Source: Candidatus Poribacteria bacterium
GTDB taxonomy: Bacteria; Poribacteria; WGA-4E; GCA-2687025
DNA length: 6,681 nucleotides
Direction of reading: 5' to 3'
NCBI GenBank assembly: GCA_002687025.1
Contig: NYZG01000089.1
Coordinates: forward strand, 1 to 6,681
The notes beneath the pieces were generated by a model that worked only from the letters and a program-made list of their open reading frames with translations, was not told the origin of the DNA and searched no databases. Positions 1 to 6,601 of the stretch are shown here, in pieces. The translations under genes were made by a program, and so were the position numbers. Every line of letters begins with the position of its first letter. The first letter of the stretch is position 1.

Positions 1-1
1 G

Positions 2-163
2 ACCTTCGCCGGCGGAGTGAAGGTGGTCTACAAACCGAAGGATCTCGCTGTCGATGTGGCGTTCACGAGTTTCGTCGATTGGGTGAACGGCGTTACCGAC
101 TTACCCGACTTAGAACCCGTCAACGCCTTGGCCCGCGTGATCCCGCGTCCCGATCGAGTGTAG
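2..163 (+). pseudogene. LanM-type lanthipeptide synthetase (DUF4135 dehydratase domain), broken internal fragment
   Basis: Reading from base 2 gives 53 residues, open at the window edge, ending at TAG 161-163. The segment VVYKPKDLAVDVAF followed by DWVN matches the family signature of LanM dehydratase domains (VYKPRsLAVDxxF...WLN). In these enzymes that domain phosphorylates and eliminates Ser/Thr residues of a lanthipeptide precursor. The tail ARVIPRPDRV lines up with the family's 'lkvldrgdYG', which puts the stop exactly where a Trp (YGW) is expected. A TGG to TAG change is the simplest explanation. A full LanM has about 900-1,100 residues with a C-terminal LanC-like cyclase domain, and none of that is visible here. 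The gene is therefore interrupted early in the dehydratase domain. Whether it was intact upstream cannot be seen. The family call comes from remembered motifs and is fairly firm; pseudogene status is inferred. Confidence 0.72.
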
Positions 164-339
164 ACGCAGTCGAACTCGATGGCGAGGCCGCGTCGGCGCC
201 GCCTCCAGCGTTACTGCCCCGACGCGCCGATGGGCATCGCCGCCGCCGCCGTGCAGCGGGCGCCGGACGGGAGGGTTGGACGTGGTGAGATCAGACGCCC
301 ATCGCCCTGCCCACGGGCGTCCACGGCCCCGGTGGCTTC
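164..339 (+). other. Gene-free stretch, possible decayed continuation of the LanM relic
   Basis: There is no intact gene here. The frame of the preceding fragment stays open after the TAG until TGA 341-343. Up to about 253 it retains widely spaced residues that fit the LanM pattern: an RP pair about eight codons after the stop, then LQRY at 203-214, and an Ala, a Met and small residues that match the 'RYYRRAGMLLAL' stretch of the family at nearly the right spacing. Beyond that I see no reliable similarity. The segment 303-319 can form a small hairpin (CGCCC, 7-base loop, GGGCG). Arg-rich readings in other frames look like products of the high GC content. Confidence 0.35.
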
Positions 340-368
340 TTGAAATGCCCCTGGGGCGGGCTTATACT
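340..368 (+). promoter_or_regulatory. Sigma-70-type promoter for lon (TTGAAA, 17 bases, TATACT)
   Basis: TTGAAA at 340-345 and TATACT at 363-368 are separated by exactly 17 bases, and each box differs from consensus by one base. This is unusually good for a GC-rich genome. The -35 box sits within CTTGAAA (339-345), which also matches the -35 element of sigma-32 heat-shock promoters. I see no matching CCCCATnT -10 box at the right distance, so sigma-32 use is not supported. The spacer holds an 11-base inverted repeat, GCCCC-T-GGGGC (347-357), which could be an operator. A second TATACT at 390-395 lacks a good -35 box. Transcription would start near 375, giving a leader of about 200 bases before the lon start codon. 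Confidence 0.6.
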
Positions 369-577
369 TAGGTCATGGATTCGATGCCGTATACTCAGCG
401 TGCTCGGGGTCGGGAGAAGCCAAGCTGACTGGGGCTCCTATGCAAACGGAGAACGAGCCACCCGGCAGTGGCGAAGCGCGGCGCCCATCGCTCGCGCGAG
501 ACGGCTCTTGACCTTCCGCCAATGCATCGCCCAGGCCCGCAGACTACCCAACGAATTGAGAACGGTGTGGCAACACG
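369..577 (+). other. Leader region of lon, no gene
   Basis: This is the presumed untranslated leader between the promoter and lon. It can form local hairpins: GCCAC (457-461) with GTGGC (468-472) around a 6-base loop, and the 10-base palindrome CTCGCGCGAG at 491-500. An in-frame stop, TGA 557-559, closes the lon frame just upstream of its ATG. I recognise no riboswitch or other RNA family. An open frame through this stretch runs to TAA 586-588, but its earliest possible start (TTG 340) lies inside the promoter and it has no other convincing start, so I do not call it a gene. Confidence 0.4.
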
Positions 578-3100
578 ATGAGGCGTAAGCGACGCAATCC
601 GACCGGCTATCTAGAGACCATCCGCCACCTACCCATAATCGCGCTGAAAGAAGAGCGCGTTATCTTGCCCTTGGGAATGCCCTCGAAGCCGCCGCTCTGG
701 GCGGCGCGCCCGCGCAGCATCAATGCCGTGCGGAACGCGCTCGCAGGCGAAGGCGATGTGCTGCTCCTCACACAGAAGACGGGATCCGGTCAGCCTGGCG
801 AAGGGGACTTCTACGAAGTGGGCGCCGTCGCGTCTATCTTGGAGAACCTGGAGACGCCCAAGGGCGAGATCAAGATCATCGTAGAGGCGTTCGCGCGCGC
901 TATCGTGCTGGATGTCGCCGAAGAAGACGAGATGTTCATCGCGCGCGTGCGGGTCGTCGAGAACGCCCCGATCGAGGCGAGCGACAAGGACGACATGGAC
1001 GCACTCACCGGACGGCTGCTGAAGGCGTTCGAGGAGTACAACACCAAGACCAGCCGTAACCCAAGCCACGAGGACGAATCGCTCATCACCAACGAGGCCC
1101 ACCCAGGGCAGTTGGCCGACCTCGTCGCCTTCTACTGCGGGCAGAAGGAGCCCAACAACCTCAACCTCGCATACGAGCAGCTTCAGCGCGTACTCAGCAC
1201 GCTGAAAGCCAAGGACAGGATAGAACTCGTCCTCGAAATGGTCGGCGATCTCCTCGAAATCATCGACATCGAAGAGAAGCTCACCGCGCAGGTAAAGAAG
1301 CAGGTCGAGAAGACGCAGCGCGAGTACTACCTGACCGAGAAGCTCAAGGCGATCCAGAAGGAACTGGGCCGCGGCGTAGACGGCAACGACACCGAAGAGC
1401 TCCGCGAGCGCATCAAGGGAGCGAAGATGTCCGAGGAGGCCGAAGAGAAGGGCCTCAAGGAAGTGGACCGCCTCGACCAGATGCCTCCGATGTCCGCCGA
1501 ATCAGGTGTCATCCGCAGCTATATCGACTGGCTCCTGTCCCTGCCGTGGGACAACGCGAGCGAAGCGAAGATCGAACTCGGCGACGCGATGAAGATGCTC
1601 GACGAGGACCACTACGGCCTCAAGAAGGTCAAGGAGCGCATCGTCGAGTACCTCGCCGTGATGAAGCTCGTGGAGCGCATACACGGGCCGATCCTCTGCT
1701 TCGTCGGGCCTCCAGGCGTCGGAAAGACCTCCCTCGGGCGCTCGATCGCTCGGGCCACGGGTCGCGAGTTCGTGCGCATGTCCCTCGGCGGCGTTCGCGA
1801 CGAGGCCGAGATACGCGGACACCGACGCACGTACATCGGCTCCATCCCCGGGCGAGTCCTACAGGGCATGCGAGACGCCGGGACCAAGGACCCTCTATTC
1901 CTCCTGGACGAAGTCGACAAGATGAGCATGGACTTCCGGGGAGACCCGTCGTCCGCGCTCCTCGAGGTCTTGGACCCCGAGCAGAACAACACGTTCCGCG
2001 ACCACTACCTCGACGTCGCCTTCGACCTGTCCAACGTGATGTTCATCACCACGGCGAACGTGTTGCCGGCGATCCCCGAGCCGCTGCGCGATCGCATGGA
2101 AGTCATTGAGCTTCCCGGCTACACCGAACTCGAGAAGATGAAGATCGCGAAGCAGTTCCTGCTGCCGCGGCAGCTCGCCGCACATGGCCTGACGAAGGAG
2201 CAGCTGCGCCTCACCGACGGCGCCCTGCATCACATCGTCGAGTTCTACACCCGCGAAGCTGGCGTGCGTAACCTCGAACGCGAGGTGACGAAAATCTGCC
2301 GCAAGGTCGCCAAGCACATCGTCGCCGAGGGCGACAAGAGCGGTGCGGAGACGAAGGACGCTGACGACCAGGGCAAGCCGATCGCCGTGACCGCGCGGAA
2401 CCTCGAACAGTACCTCGGGCCGCCACGCTTCTTGCAGTCGAAGACCGAGAAGAAGGACCGCGTTGGCGTGACCCATGGGTTGGTGTATACGCAGGTCGGT
2501 GGCGATGTCATCACCATCGAAGCGACCAAGATGCCGACCACGGCCGCAGAGGAAGGCCGCCTAACCCTCACAGGTCAACTCGGCGACGTGATGCGCGAGT
2601 CCGCGACGACGGCGTTGAGTTACCTGCGATCCGCCGCGCACGAGCATGGTCTCGACGAGGTGGATTTCCAGAAATGGGACATCCACATCCACGTGCCCGA
2701 GGGAGCGGTACCCAAGGACGGCCCCTCCGCCGGCATCACGCTCGCAACGGCGATGCTCTCCGCCCTCAGCGGCCGACGCGTCCGCGCGGACATCGCCATG
2801 ACCGGCGAGATCACGTTGCATGGCAACGTCCTGCCGATCGGCGGCCTCAAGGAGAAGCTCCTCGCGGCGCATCGGCTTGGGATCGACGAAATCCTGATCC
2901 CGAAGGACAACCAGAAGGACCTGGTCGACATCCCCGCCGACGTGCGTAAGAAAATGACCATCCGACCGGTCGAGCATGTGAACGAGGTGGTCCGGCGCGC
3001 CGTTCTGCCGGCCGAACGCGAAGAGGAGGGCGCGATCCCTCCCGGCGCGGAGATCCCGGGTCTGCCTACGGCGCAGACGCCGCCATCGAGTCTGGGTTAG
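578..3100 (+). CDS. lon: ATP-dependent Lon protease (LonA type)
   Basis: This encodes a cytoplasmic homohexameric AAA+ serine protease that degrades misfolded and regulatory proteins. At 840 residues it is a little longer than E. coli Lon (784). The N-terminal substrate-binding domain covers about residues 17-215, with the LPIIALKEERVILPLGMP start typical of the family, then a charged helical linker at about 230-300. The AAA+ module has Walker A GPPGVGKT (377-384), Walker B FLLDE (D444, E445) and a likely arginine finger at R506 in DRME. The protease domain (about 620-825) has PKDGPSAG with catalytic Ser717, and Lys760 in GGLKEK. The 43-residue spacing equals that of the Ser-Lys dyad in E. 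coli Lon. ATG 578 is the first start after the in-frame stop at 557-559 and is needed to keep the N domain. Its ribosome binding site is weak (GAGAACGG, 12 bases upstream). The N domain has a short PSKPPL insertion relative to common Lon sequences. No frameshift is seen. Confidence 0.97.
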   Translation: MRRKRRNPTGYLETIRHLPIIALKEERVILPLGMPSKPPLWAARPRSINAVRNALAGEGDVLLLTQKTGSGQPGEGDFYEVGAVASILENLETPKGEIKIIVEAFARAIVLDVAEEDEMFIARVRVVENAPIEASDKDDMDALTGRLLKAFEEYNTKTSRNPSHEDESLITNEAHPGQLADLVAFYCGQKEPNNLNLAYEQLQRVLSTLKAKDRIELVLEMVGDLLEIIDIEEKLTAQVKKQVEKTQREYYLTEKLKAIQKELGRGVDGNDTEELRERIKGAKMSEEAEEKGLKEVDRLDQMPPMSAESGVIRSYIDWLLSLPWDNASEAKIELGDAMKMLDEDHYGLKKVKERIVEYLAVMKLVERIHGPILCFVGPPGVGKTSLGRSIARATGREFVRMSLGGVRDEAEIRGHRRTYIGSIPGRVLQGMRDAGTKDPLFLLDEVDKMSMDFRGDPSSALLEVLDPEQNNTFRDHYLDVAFDLSNVMFITTANVLPAIPEPLRDRMEVIELPGYTELEKMKIAKQFLLPRQLAAHGLTKEQLRLTDGALHHIVEFYTREAGVRNLEREVTKICRKVAKHIVAEGDKSGAETKDADDQGKPIAVTARNLEQYLGPPRFLQSKTEKKDRVGVTHGLVYTQVGGDVITIEATKMPTTAAEEGRLTLTGQLGDVMRESATTALSYLRSAAHEHGLDEVDFQKWDIHIHVPEGAVPKDGPSAGITLATAMLSALSGRRVRADIAMTGEITLHGNVLPIGGLKEKLLAAHRLGIDEILIPKDNQKDLVDIPADVRKKMTIRPVEHVNEVVRRAVLPAEREEEGAIPPGAEIPGLPTAQTPPSSLG

Positions 3101-3102
3101 CC

Positions 3103-3160
3103 GCCGATTCGTCGGCATGGTCAACGAGTTTGTGGAAGGGCGAGGGCGACCTCGTCCTTC
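3103..3160 (+). terminator. Tandem hairpins after lon, possible terminator or mRNA 3' end
   Basis: Two compact hairpins begin two bases after the lon stop codon. The first is GCCGA (3103-3107), loop TTCG, TCGGC (3112-3116), a perfect 5-pair stem with a UUCG tetraloop. The second pairs 3135-3145 with 3150-3160, giving 11 pairs including one G-U, around a GCGA loop, which is a GNRA tetraloop. No T-run follows, so this is not a classical Rho-independent terminator. It could be a weak terminator or a 3'-end stabiliser. A long stem here argues against translation through this stretch. Confidence 0.45.
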
Positions 3161-3294
3161 TCGCTACCGCGCGCCGATGCCCGCCGCGCGCCGGCCTCCC
3201 TCCCGGACATGCGTCACCCTCGCACGGCGGAGTCCAATGCAGAGCGTAGCCAATCGGAGTATGTGGGCGACCCGCGCGGCCTCGTTTTGCGTGC

Positions 3295-3299
3295 AAGGA
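3295..3299 (+). promoter_or_regulatory. Ribosome binding site that decides the start of the beta-propeller gene
   Basis: AAGGA at 3295-3299 sits six bases upstream of GTG 3306, the best-spaced Shine-Dalgarno sequence in this frame. The start at ATG 3117 lies between two hairpins and has no comparable site. Starting at GTG 3306 places a signal peptide at the very N-terminus, as expected for an exported protein. Confidence 0.6.
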
Positions 3300-3305
3300 C
3301 GGGGC

Positions 3306-4295
3306 GTGGTCCGCCTGTCCCTGCGAGTGATGGCCGTGTCTGTGACGCTGGCGTTCGCTGCCGTGGGCACTGGGTGGTCGGCGCCGCTGATTGGCGGCAC
3401 GATCGCGTACGTGCAGGGCACCGAGGCATTCGAGATCTACGTTGTGGAGGCGGGCGTCGGCCCTCCCGTTCGAGTGTGGCGCGAAGAGGACGACCGAATC
3501 TACAGCGTAAAGCTGTCGCTGGACGGACAGCGCGTCGCCTTCGAGTCAGGGAGTCACGCGTTTTTCACCCAGGTGTTCATCGTGAACGTCGACGGGACTG
3601 ACCATAGACAAGCGACGGACTTCGGGAATCGCGTGCGGTCGGCGGGCGCGGCGTGGTCGCCGGACAGCACGCGCATCGCATTCGCCTCTCATTCCCGCGG
3701 CCGCACTGACGCCACGCTGAGTGTGGCTCCCCGGGACGGGGGCGATGCCCTCGTGTTGGTGGCGGCCCCGACAAGACGTCTCGGCGACCCGGCGTGGTCG
3801 CCCGACGGGACGAACATCGCCTATACCGTATCGGAGATCCCTCGCGTCCCGTCGGAACTTCGGCTGCTCAACGTCGCCACGGGAGAAACGACGCTGCTTA
3901 CTCCAGACGTCCGCGGTGATATCGCGTGGTCGCCTGGCGGCACGCAACTGGCCTTCTTTCGTTCCCACGGCGCCCGCGGCTGGGCCTCCTGGGACATCCT
4001 CACGATACCGGCGCATCCAGGCGGGGAGCCCAAGCACTTCGCCAGCCTAGGGGACTGGTATCCGGCTGGCGGCCTCGTCTGGCTGGACGCGGAGCACATC
4101 GCGCATCTCTCCCCCGCGAACGTGAGAGCCATCCACATCGCCAACCTCGCCGGTCGTCCACAAGCGCCACTATACGTAGAAGCCACCGCCCCTATACACA
4201 GCTTCGACTGGGTCGACCCGGCGAGACCTGTTCGGCCTGCCGGGAAGCGGGCGACGACGCTTGGCGGGCTGAAAGCAGGCGAAGACGCGCGCTAG
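3306..4295 (+). CDS. Exported TolB-like beta-propeller (PD40 repeat) protein
   Basis: I predict 329 residues from GTG 3306. The N-terminus has Arg residues followed by a hydrophobic stretch (VMAVSVTLAFAAVG) and a likely cleavage near WSA, which is a Sec signal peptide. The mature protein is built from WD40-like PD40 blades. Their core motifs begin at 3510 (KLSLDGQRVAF), 3651 (AWSPDSTRIAF), 3792 (AWSPDGTNIAY) and 3924 (AWSPGGTQLAF), with a degenerate blade at 4077 (VWLDAEHIA) and a last one near 4200 (SFDWVDP), fitting a six-bladed TolB-type propeller. These domains usually bind proteins or ligands outside the cytoplasm; no catalytic residues are evident and the partner is unknown. It is too short and too isolated from tol/pal genes to be called tolB. 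The frame is open back to ATG 3117 (392 residues), but that extension is Arg/Pro-rich and crosses the 3135-3160 hairpin, so the shorter start is preferred. Confidence 0.8.
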   Translation: MVRLSLRVMAVSVTLAFAAVGTGWSAPLIGGTIAYVQGTEAFEIYVVEAGVGPPVRVWREEDDRIYSVKLSLDGQRVAFESGSHAFFTQVFIVNVDGTDHRQATDFGNRVRSAGAAWSPDSTRIAFASHSRGRTDATLSVAPRDGGDALVLVAAPTRRLGDPAWSPDGTNIAYTVSEIPRVPSELRLLNVATGETTLLTPDVRGDIAWSPGGTQLAFFRSHGARGWASWDILTIPAHPGGEPKHFASLGDWYPAGGLVWLDAEHIAHLSPANVRAIHIANLAGRPQAPLYVEATAPIHSFDWVDPARPVRPAGKRATTLGGLKAGEDAR

Positions 4296-4311
4296 TCCGT
4301 TTCAGCCCGCC
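4263..4311 (+). terminator. Perfect 12-base inverted repeat across the stop codon, likely terminator
   Basis: GGCGGGCTGAAA (4263-4274) and TTTCAGCCCGCC (4300-4311) are exact reverse complements. The 25-base loop contains the TAG stop (4293-4295) of the propeller gene. The 3' arm is followed directly by TTT (4312-4314). A GC-rich stem with a short T-run suggests an intrinsic terminator that uses the last coding bases as its 5' arm. The long loop and short T-run make it imperfect. It would separate the propeller gene from the sulfatase. Confidence 0.5.
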
Positions 4312-4427
4312 TTTGCGCCCGATTGCGCCGCGGGAACTGGCACGGGAAGACGCCTGAGCTAGGGGCCGAACTGGGTACACGAAGAGCCGCTCAGCATCCG
4401 CCGCTGCCGAAACCGAAGGTGTGACAT

Positions 4428-5867
4428 ATGGACATACTCAATCGCCGAGAGTTCATCGGGAAATCAGCCGCCGCTACGGCTTTCAGTCTGATTCCCGATT
4501 GGGGGTCCGCAAGCACGGCCGGCGATAGGCCCAGAAATGTCCTCTTCATCACGATAGATGATCTCAGACCTGAGCTGGCTTCCTACCAGACGGATGGCAT
4601 CCTCACGCCCAATATCGACCGGCTGGCCGCCAAGGGCTTGCAGTTTGACGCAGCCTATTGCCAGTATCCGGTCTGCAACCCTAGCCGCTCCTCGTTCCTC
4701 ACGGGCCTGCGTCCAGAAGAGCTGGGGATCCTGTCCAATAAGATCGCCTTGCGTCAGAAGTGGCCCGACTTGGTAACGCTCCCGCAACTGTTTCGCAGCA
4801 GAGGTCATTTCACCGCCGGCCTGGGCAAGCTGTTCCATATGGGAACGGACGAGGAAGGCCGGAAGACCCTCTTCCGCGACGACGCGTCATTCGATCACTC
4901 CTTCAAGGCTATGGGCAAAGAGCCGGAAATCGGGCGCGAGGGCCAGGGGCGAAAGCTCGGAGATGGCACGGTCAAATGGGCTCGATGGCGTGCCGCGGAA
5001 GGCGGCGCCGAGGCCCAAGCGGATGGAATGCTTGCCGCCGAAGCGGTCCGCCTTCTGGAGGAGAATCGCGATGGCCCGTTCTTCATAGGAGTCGGATTCC
5101 ACAAGCCGCACGACCCCTTTGTCGCCCCGAAGGAGTACTTCGACCTCTATCCAGTGGACGAGACGGAGTTGGCCGAAGACCCGCAGGATCGCACTCCGAT
5201 CCTAAAGCACGCGCTGCCAAACGCTTACAACTTCGAGACGTTCACAGACCAGGACCGCCGCGAATTCAAGCGCGCGTACCACGCCTGCACGACCTTCGTG
5301 GATGCCCAGGTAGGAAAACTGCTCGACGCGATGGATCGGTTGGACCTGTGGGACAACACGGTGGTCGTGCTGCTGGGAGACCATGGCTATCACCTTGGCG
5401 AGCACGGCTGGTGGAACAAAGTCACCGTGTTCGACATCGGAGCGCGCGTTCCCCTCGTGATGTGGGCGCCCCAGTCTCAGGGCATGGGCGCCGAGACGGA
5501 GGCCGTCGTAGAACTCCTGGACCTCTACCCCACGCTCGCCGACCTCTGTGATGTCGAGCCGTCCCACGAGTTGCGGGGCCAAAGCCTGAGGCCCGTCCTG
5601 GACGATCCCTCCGTAGGTTGGCAGAGACCCGCCTTCACGCAGGTCGTCCGAGGCCAGGTGGGGATGGGATATAGCGTTCGCCACGGCGATTGGCGTCTTA
5701 CTCAGTGGGGACAGGACGGTTCCGGCGGGCTGGAACTGTACAGCGTCATCGAAGACAGAGAAGGCTACTACAACTACGCGAGTGACCCAGAGCATGCCGC
5801 GATTCTCGACCGACTCCACGGCCTTCTCAAGGAGGGCTACCCGCACATACACCGCAGCTCAGGTTGA
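4428..5867 (+). CDS. Tat-exported sulfatase, iduronate-2-sulfatase-like
   Basis: This 479-residue formylglycine sulfatase hydrolyses sulfate esters, probably on a sulfated polysaccharide outside the cytoplasm. The N-terminus NRREFIGKSAAATAF is a twin-arginine signal (R6, R7), with cleavage probably near residues 26-30. The sulfatase signature CNPSRSSFLTG starts at C83, the residue oxidised to formylglycine, followed by R87. Other active-site positions are D44 and D45, K134 and H137 (GKLFH), H225 (FHKPHDPF), D318 and H319 (GDHGYHLGEHG) and K331 (WNK). From memory this is the same set and order as human iduronate-2-sulfatase, so the site looks complete. The bacterial substrate cannot be inferred, as related enzymes act on various 2-O-sulfated sugars. 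ATG 4428 has AAGGTG six bases upstream. No maturase or polysaccharide-degrading neighbour is in the window, and no convincing promoter is visible in 4315-4427. Confidence 0.93.
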   Translation: MDILNRREFIGKSAAATAFSLIPDWGSASTAGDRPRNVLFITIDDLRPELASYQTDGILTPNIDRLAAKGLQFDAAYCQYPVCNPSRSSFLTGLRPEELGILSNKIALRQKWPDLVTLPQLFRSRGHFTAGLGKLFHMGTDEEGRKTLFRDDASFDHSFKAMGKEPEIGREGQGRKLGDGTVKWARWRAAEGGAEAQADGMLAAEAVRLLEENRDGPFFIGVGFHKPHDPFVAPKEYFDLYPVDETELAEDPQDRTPILKHALPNAYNFETFTDQDRREFKRAYHACTTFVDAQVGKLLDAMDRLDLWDNTVVVLLGDHGYHLGEHGWWNKVTVFDIGARVPLVMWAPQSQGMGAETEAVVELLDLYPTLADLCDVEPSHELRGQSLRPVLDDPSVGWQRPAFTQVVRGQVGMGYSVRHGDWRLTQWGQDGSGGLELYSVIEDREGYYNYASDPEHAAILDRLHGLLKEGYPHIHRSSG

Positions 5868-5875
5868 GCGCAAAC

Positions 5876-5898
5876 GGCCCAGCGATTTCACCCGGGCC
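5876..5898 (+). terminator. Weak hairpin after the sulfatase gene
   Basis: GGCCC (5876-5880) pairs with GGGCC (5894-5898) around a 13-base loop, nine bases after the sulfatase stop, and is followed by ATTTC. The stem is short, so this is only a possible terminator. Confidence 0.25.
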
Positions 5899-5970
5899 AT
5901 TTCATGAAGCACAAGGACGCGCAGTCCGTGCCCGCCCGCGAGGCGAAGCCAACGTCAGGAACCGTCATCC

Positions 5971-6062
5971 CGAGCCGAAGGGGAGGAAACCCGACCCACC
6001 GACGTCGCTCCCTCGCCGTTGCCGAAGGGTCACACGCGCCTCCCGGCGAGGCGATCGGCTCG
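5971..6062. repeat. Nested inverted repeats between convergent genes
   Basis: Outer arms CGAGCCGA (5971-5978) and TCGGCTCG (6055-6062) enclose inner arms CCTCGCCG (6011-6018) and CGGCGAGG (6044-6051). Both pairs are exact. The 3' side is compact, with three bases between arms, while the 5' side has 32 unpaired bases that include a possible GGG/CCC mini-stem. The element begins within CGTCATCCCGAGC (5963-5975), a string that resembles interspersed intergenic repeats in several bacteria, though that is recollection only. It ends just before the stop codon of the - strand gene relic. It could act as a bidirectional terminator or be a REP-like or MITE-like element. Confidence 0.4.
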
Positions 6063-6064
6063 TG

Positions 6065-6601
6065 TCAGTCGCCCAGACGCCGGTACCAGTCCGCAAGCGC
6101 CCGACCGATGGCCTCGGGGTGGTCTTCCTGGATGTAGTGCAGCCCCCGCCCGACATAAGCCGTCTCGTAGTTCGTGAGCATCCCGGCCAACGCCTCGACC
6201 ATCTGCGGCGGGTTTATCATGCCGGGCGACACGTATACGTGCAGCTTCGGCATGTCCGTCGCCACGAGCCAGGCGCCGTACGCTTCCACGGCCGCCGTCG
6301 TGGAGGCGGGCTCTCCTGCGATGGGGATCTCGTTCGGCCAGACGAGGATCGGCTTGCGGGTCGCCGGGTCGCGGAACGGCTCGCGATACGCCTCCATCTC
6401 CGCGTGCGTCATGCGGCGCAGGATGCTCTTCGGCAGCATGTCCTCGATGAACGCGTTCCCCTCGATGACCGACTGCGGGCCGATCACGGGGTCACGCATC
6501 GTGCGGAAGAACTCCTGGATGTCCTCTGGGAAAGCGGCGGGGTCGGTCACCGGCATCGCGGGCGGCACGAGCGCCTCCATGAACGCTACGGCGAGGTAGC
6601 C
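6065..6601 (-). pseudogene. Haloalkane dehalogenase, C-terminal fragment (alpha/beta hydrolase)
   Basis: The - strand reads AVAFMEALVPP..., then a cap domain (about residues 15-85 counted from the Met at 6580), and ends GLHYIQEDHPEAIGRALADWYRRLGD at stop 6065-6067. This matches the C-terminal part of haloalkane dehalogenases, cytoplasmic enzymes that cleave carbon-halogen bonds of haloalkanes. The Glu right after Met 6580 corresponds to the catalytic acid of the DhaA/LinB subfamily, and His148 in LHYIQED to the catalytic base. Missing are the HGNPTSS oxyanion and halide-binding region and the HDWG nucleophile Asp, about 120-130 residues. The frame closes at TGA 6602-6604, seven codons before Met 6580. 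The family-like AVAF residues just before that Met show it is not a natural start, and no ribosome binding site precedes it. The fragment cannot be catalytically active alone, so a truncated pseudogene is most likely. A sequencing or assembly break is the alternative. Confidence 0.8.

Noticed and set aside
79..288. Arg/Ala-rich reading of 69 codons
   Set aside because: Composition is that of an out-of-frame GC-rich sequence, and it overlaps the LanM frame, which has real family motifs.
340..588. Open frame of 82 codons upstream of and overlapping the lon start, a possible leader peptide
   Set aside because: Its only early start is a TTG inside the -35 box, it has no ribosome binding site, and its composition is Arg-rich with no recognisable motif.
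1546..2109. 187-codon + strand frame inside lon
   Set aside because: Very Arg-rich out-of-frame reading of the AAA+ domain; Lon is intact in the main frame.
1895..3124. Long antisense open frames across lon (1895-2476 and 2561-3124, - strand)
   Set aside because: They lie opposite a fully conserved Lon coding sequence and mirror its codon bias; no motif or ribosome binding site supports them.
4338..4353. Sigma-54-like promoter (TGGCACG) upstream of the sulfatase
   Set aside because: The -24 box is perfect, but the -12 GC is one base out of register and the TTGCA box is absent; GG-GC spacing is strict for sigma-54.
4760..5551. 263-codon + strand frame inside the sulfatase gene
   Set aside because: Out-of-frame shadow of a complete sulfatase, with no motifs of its own.
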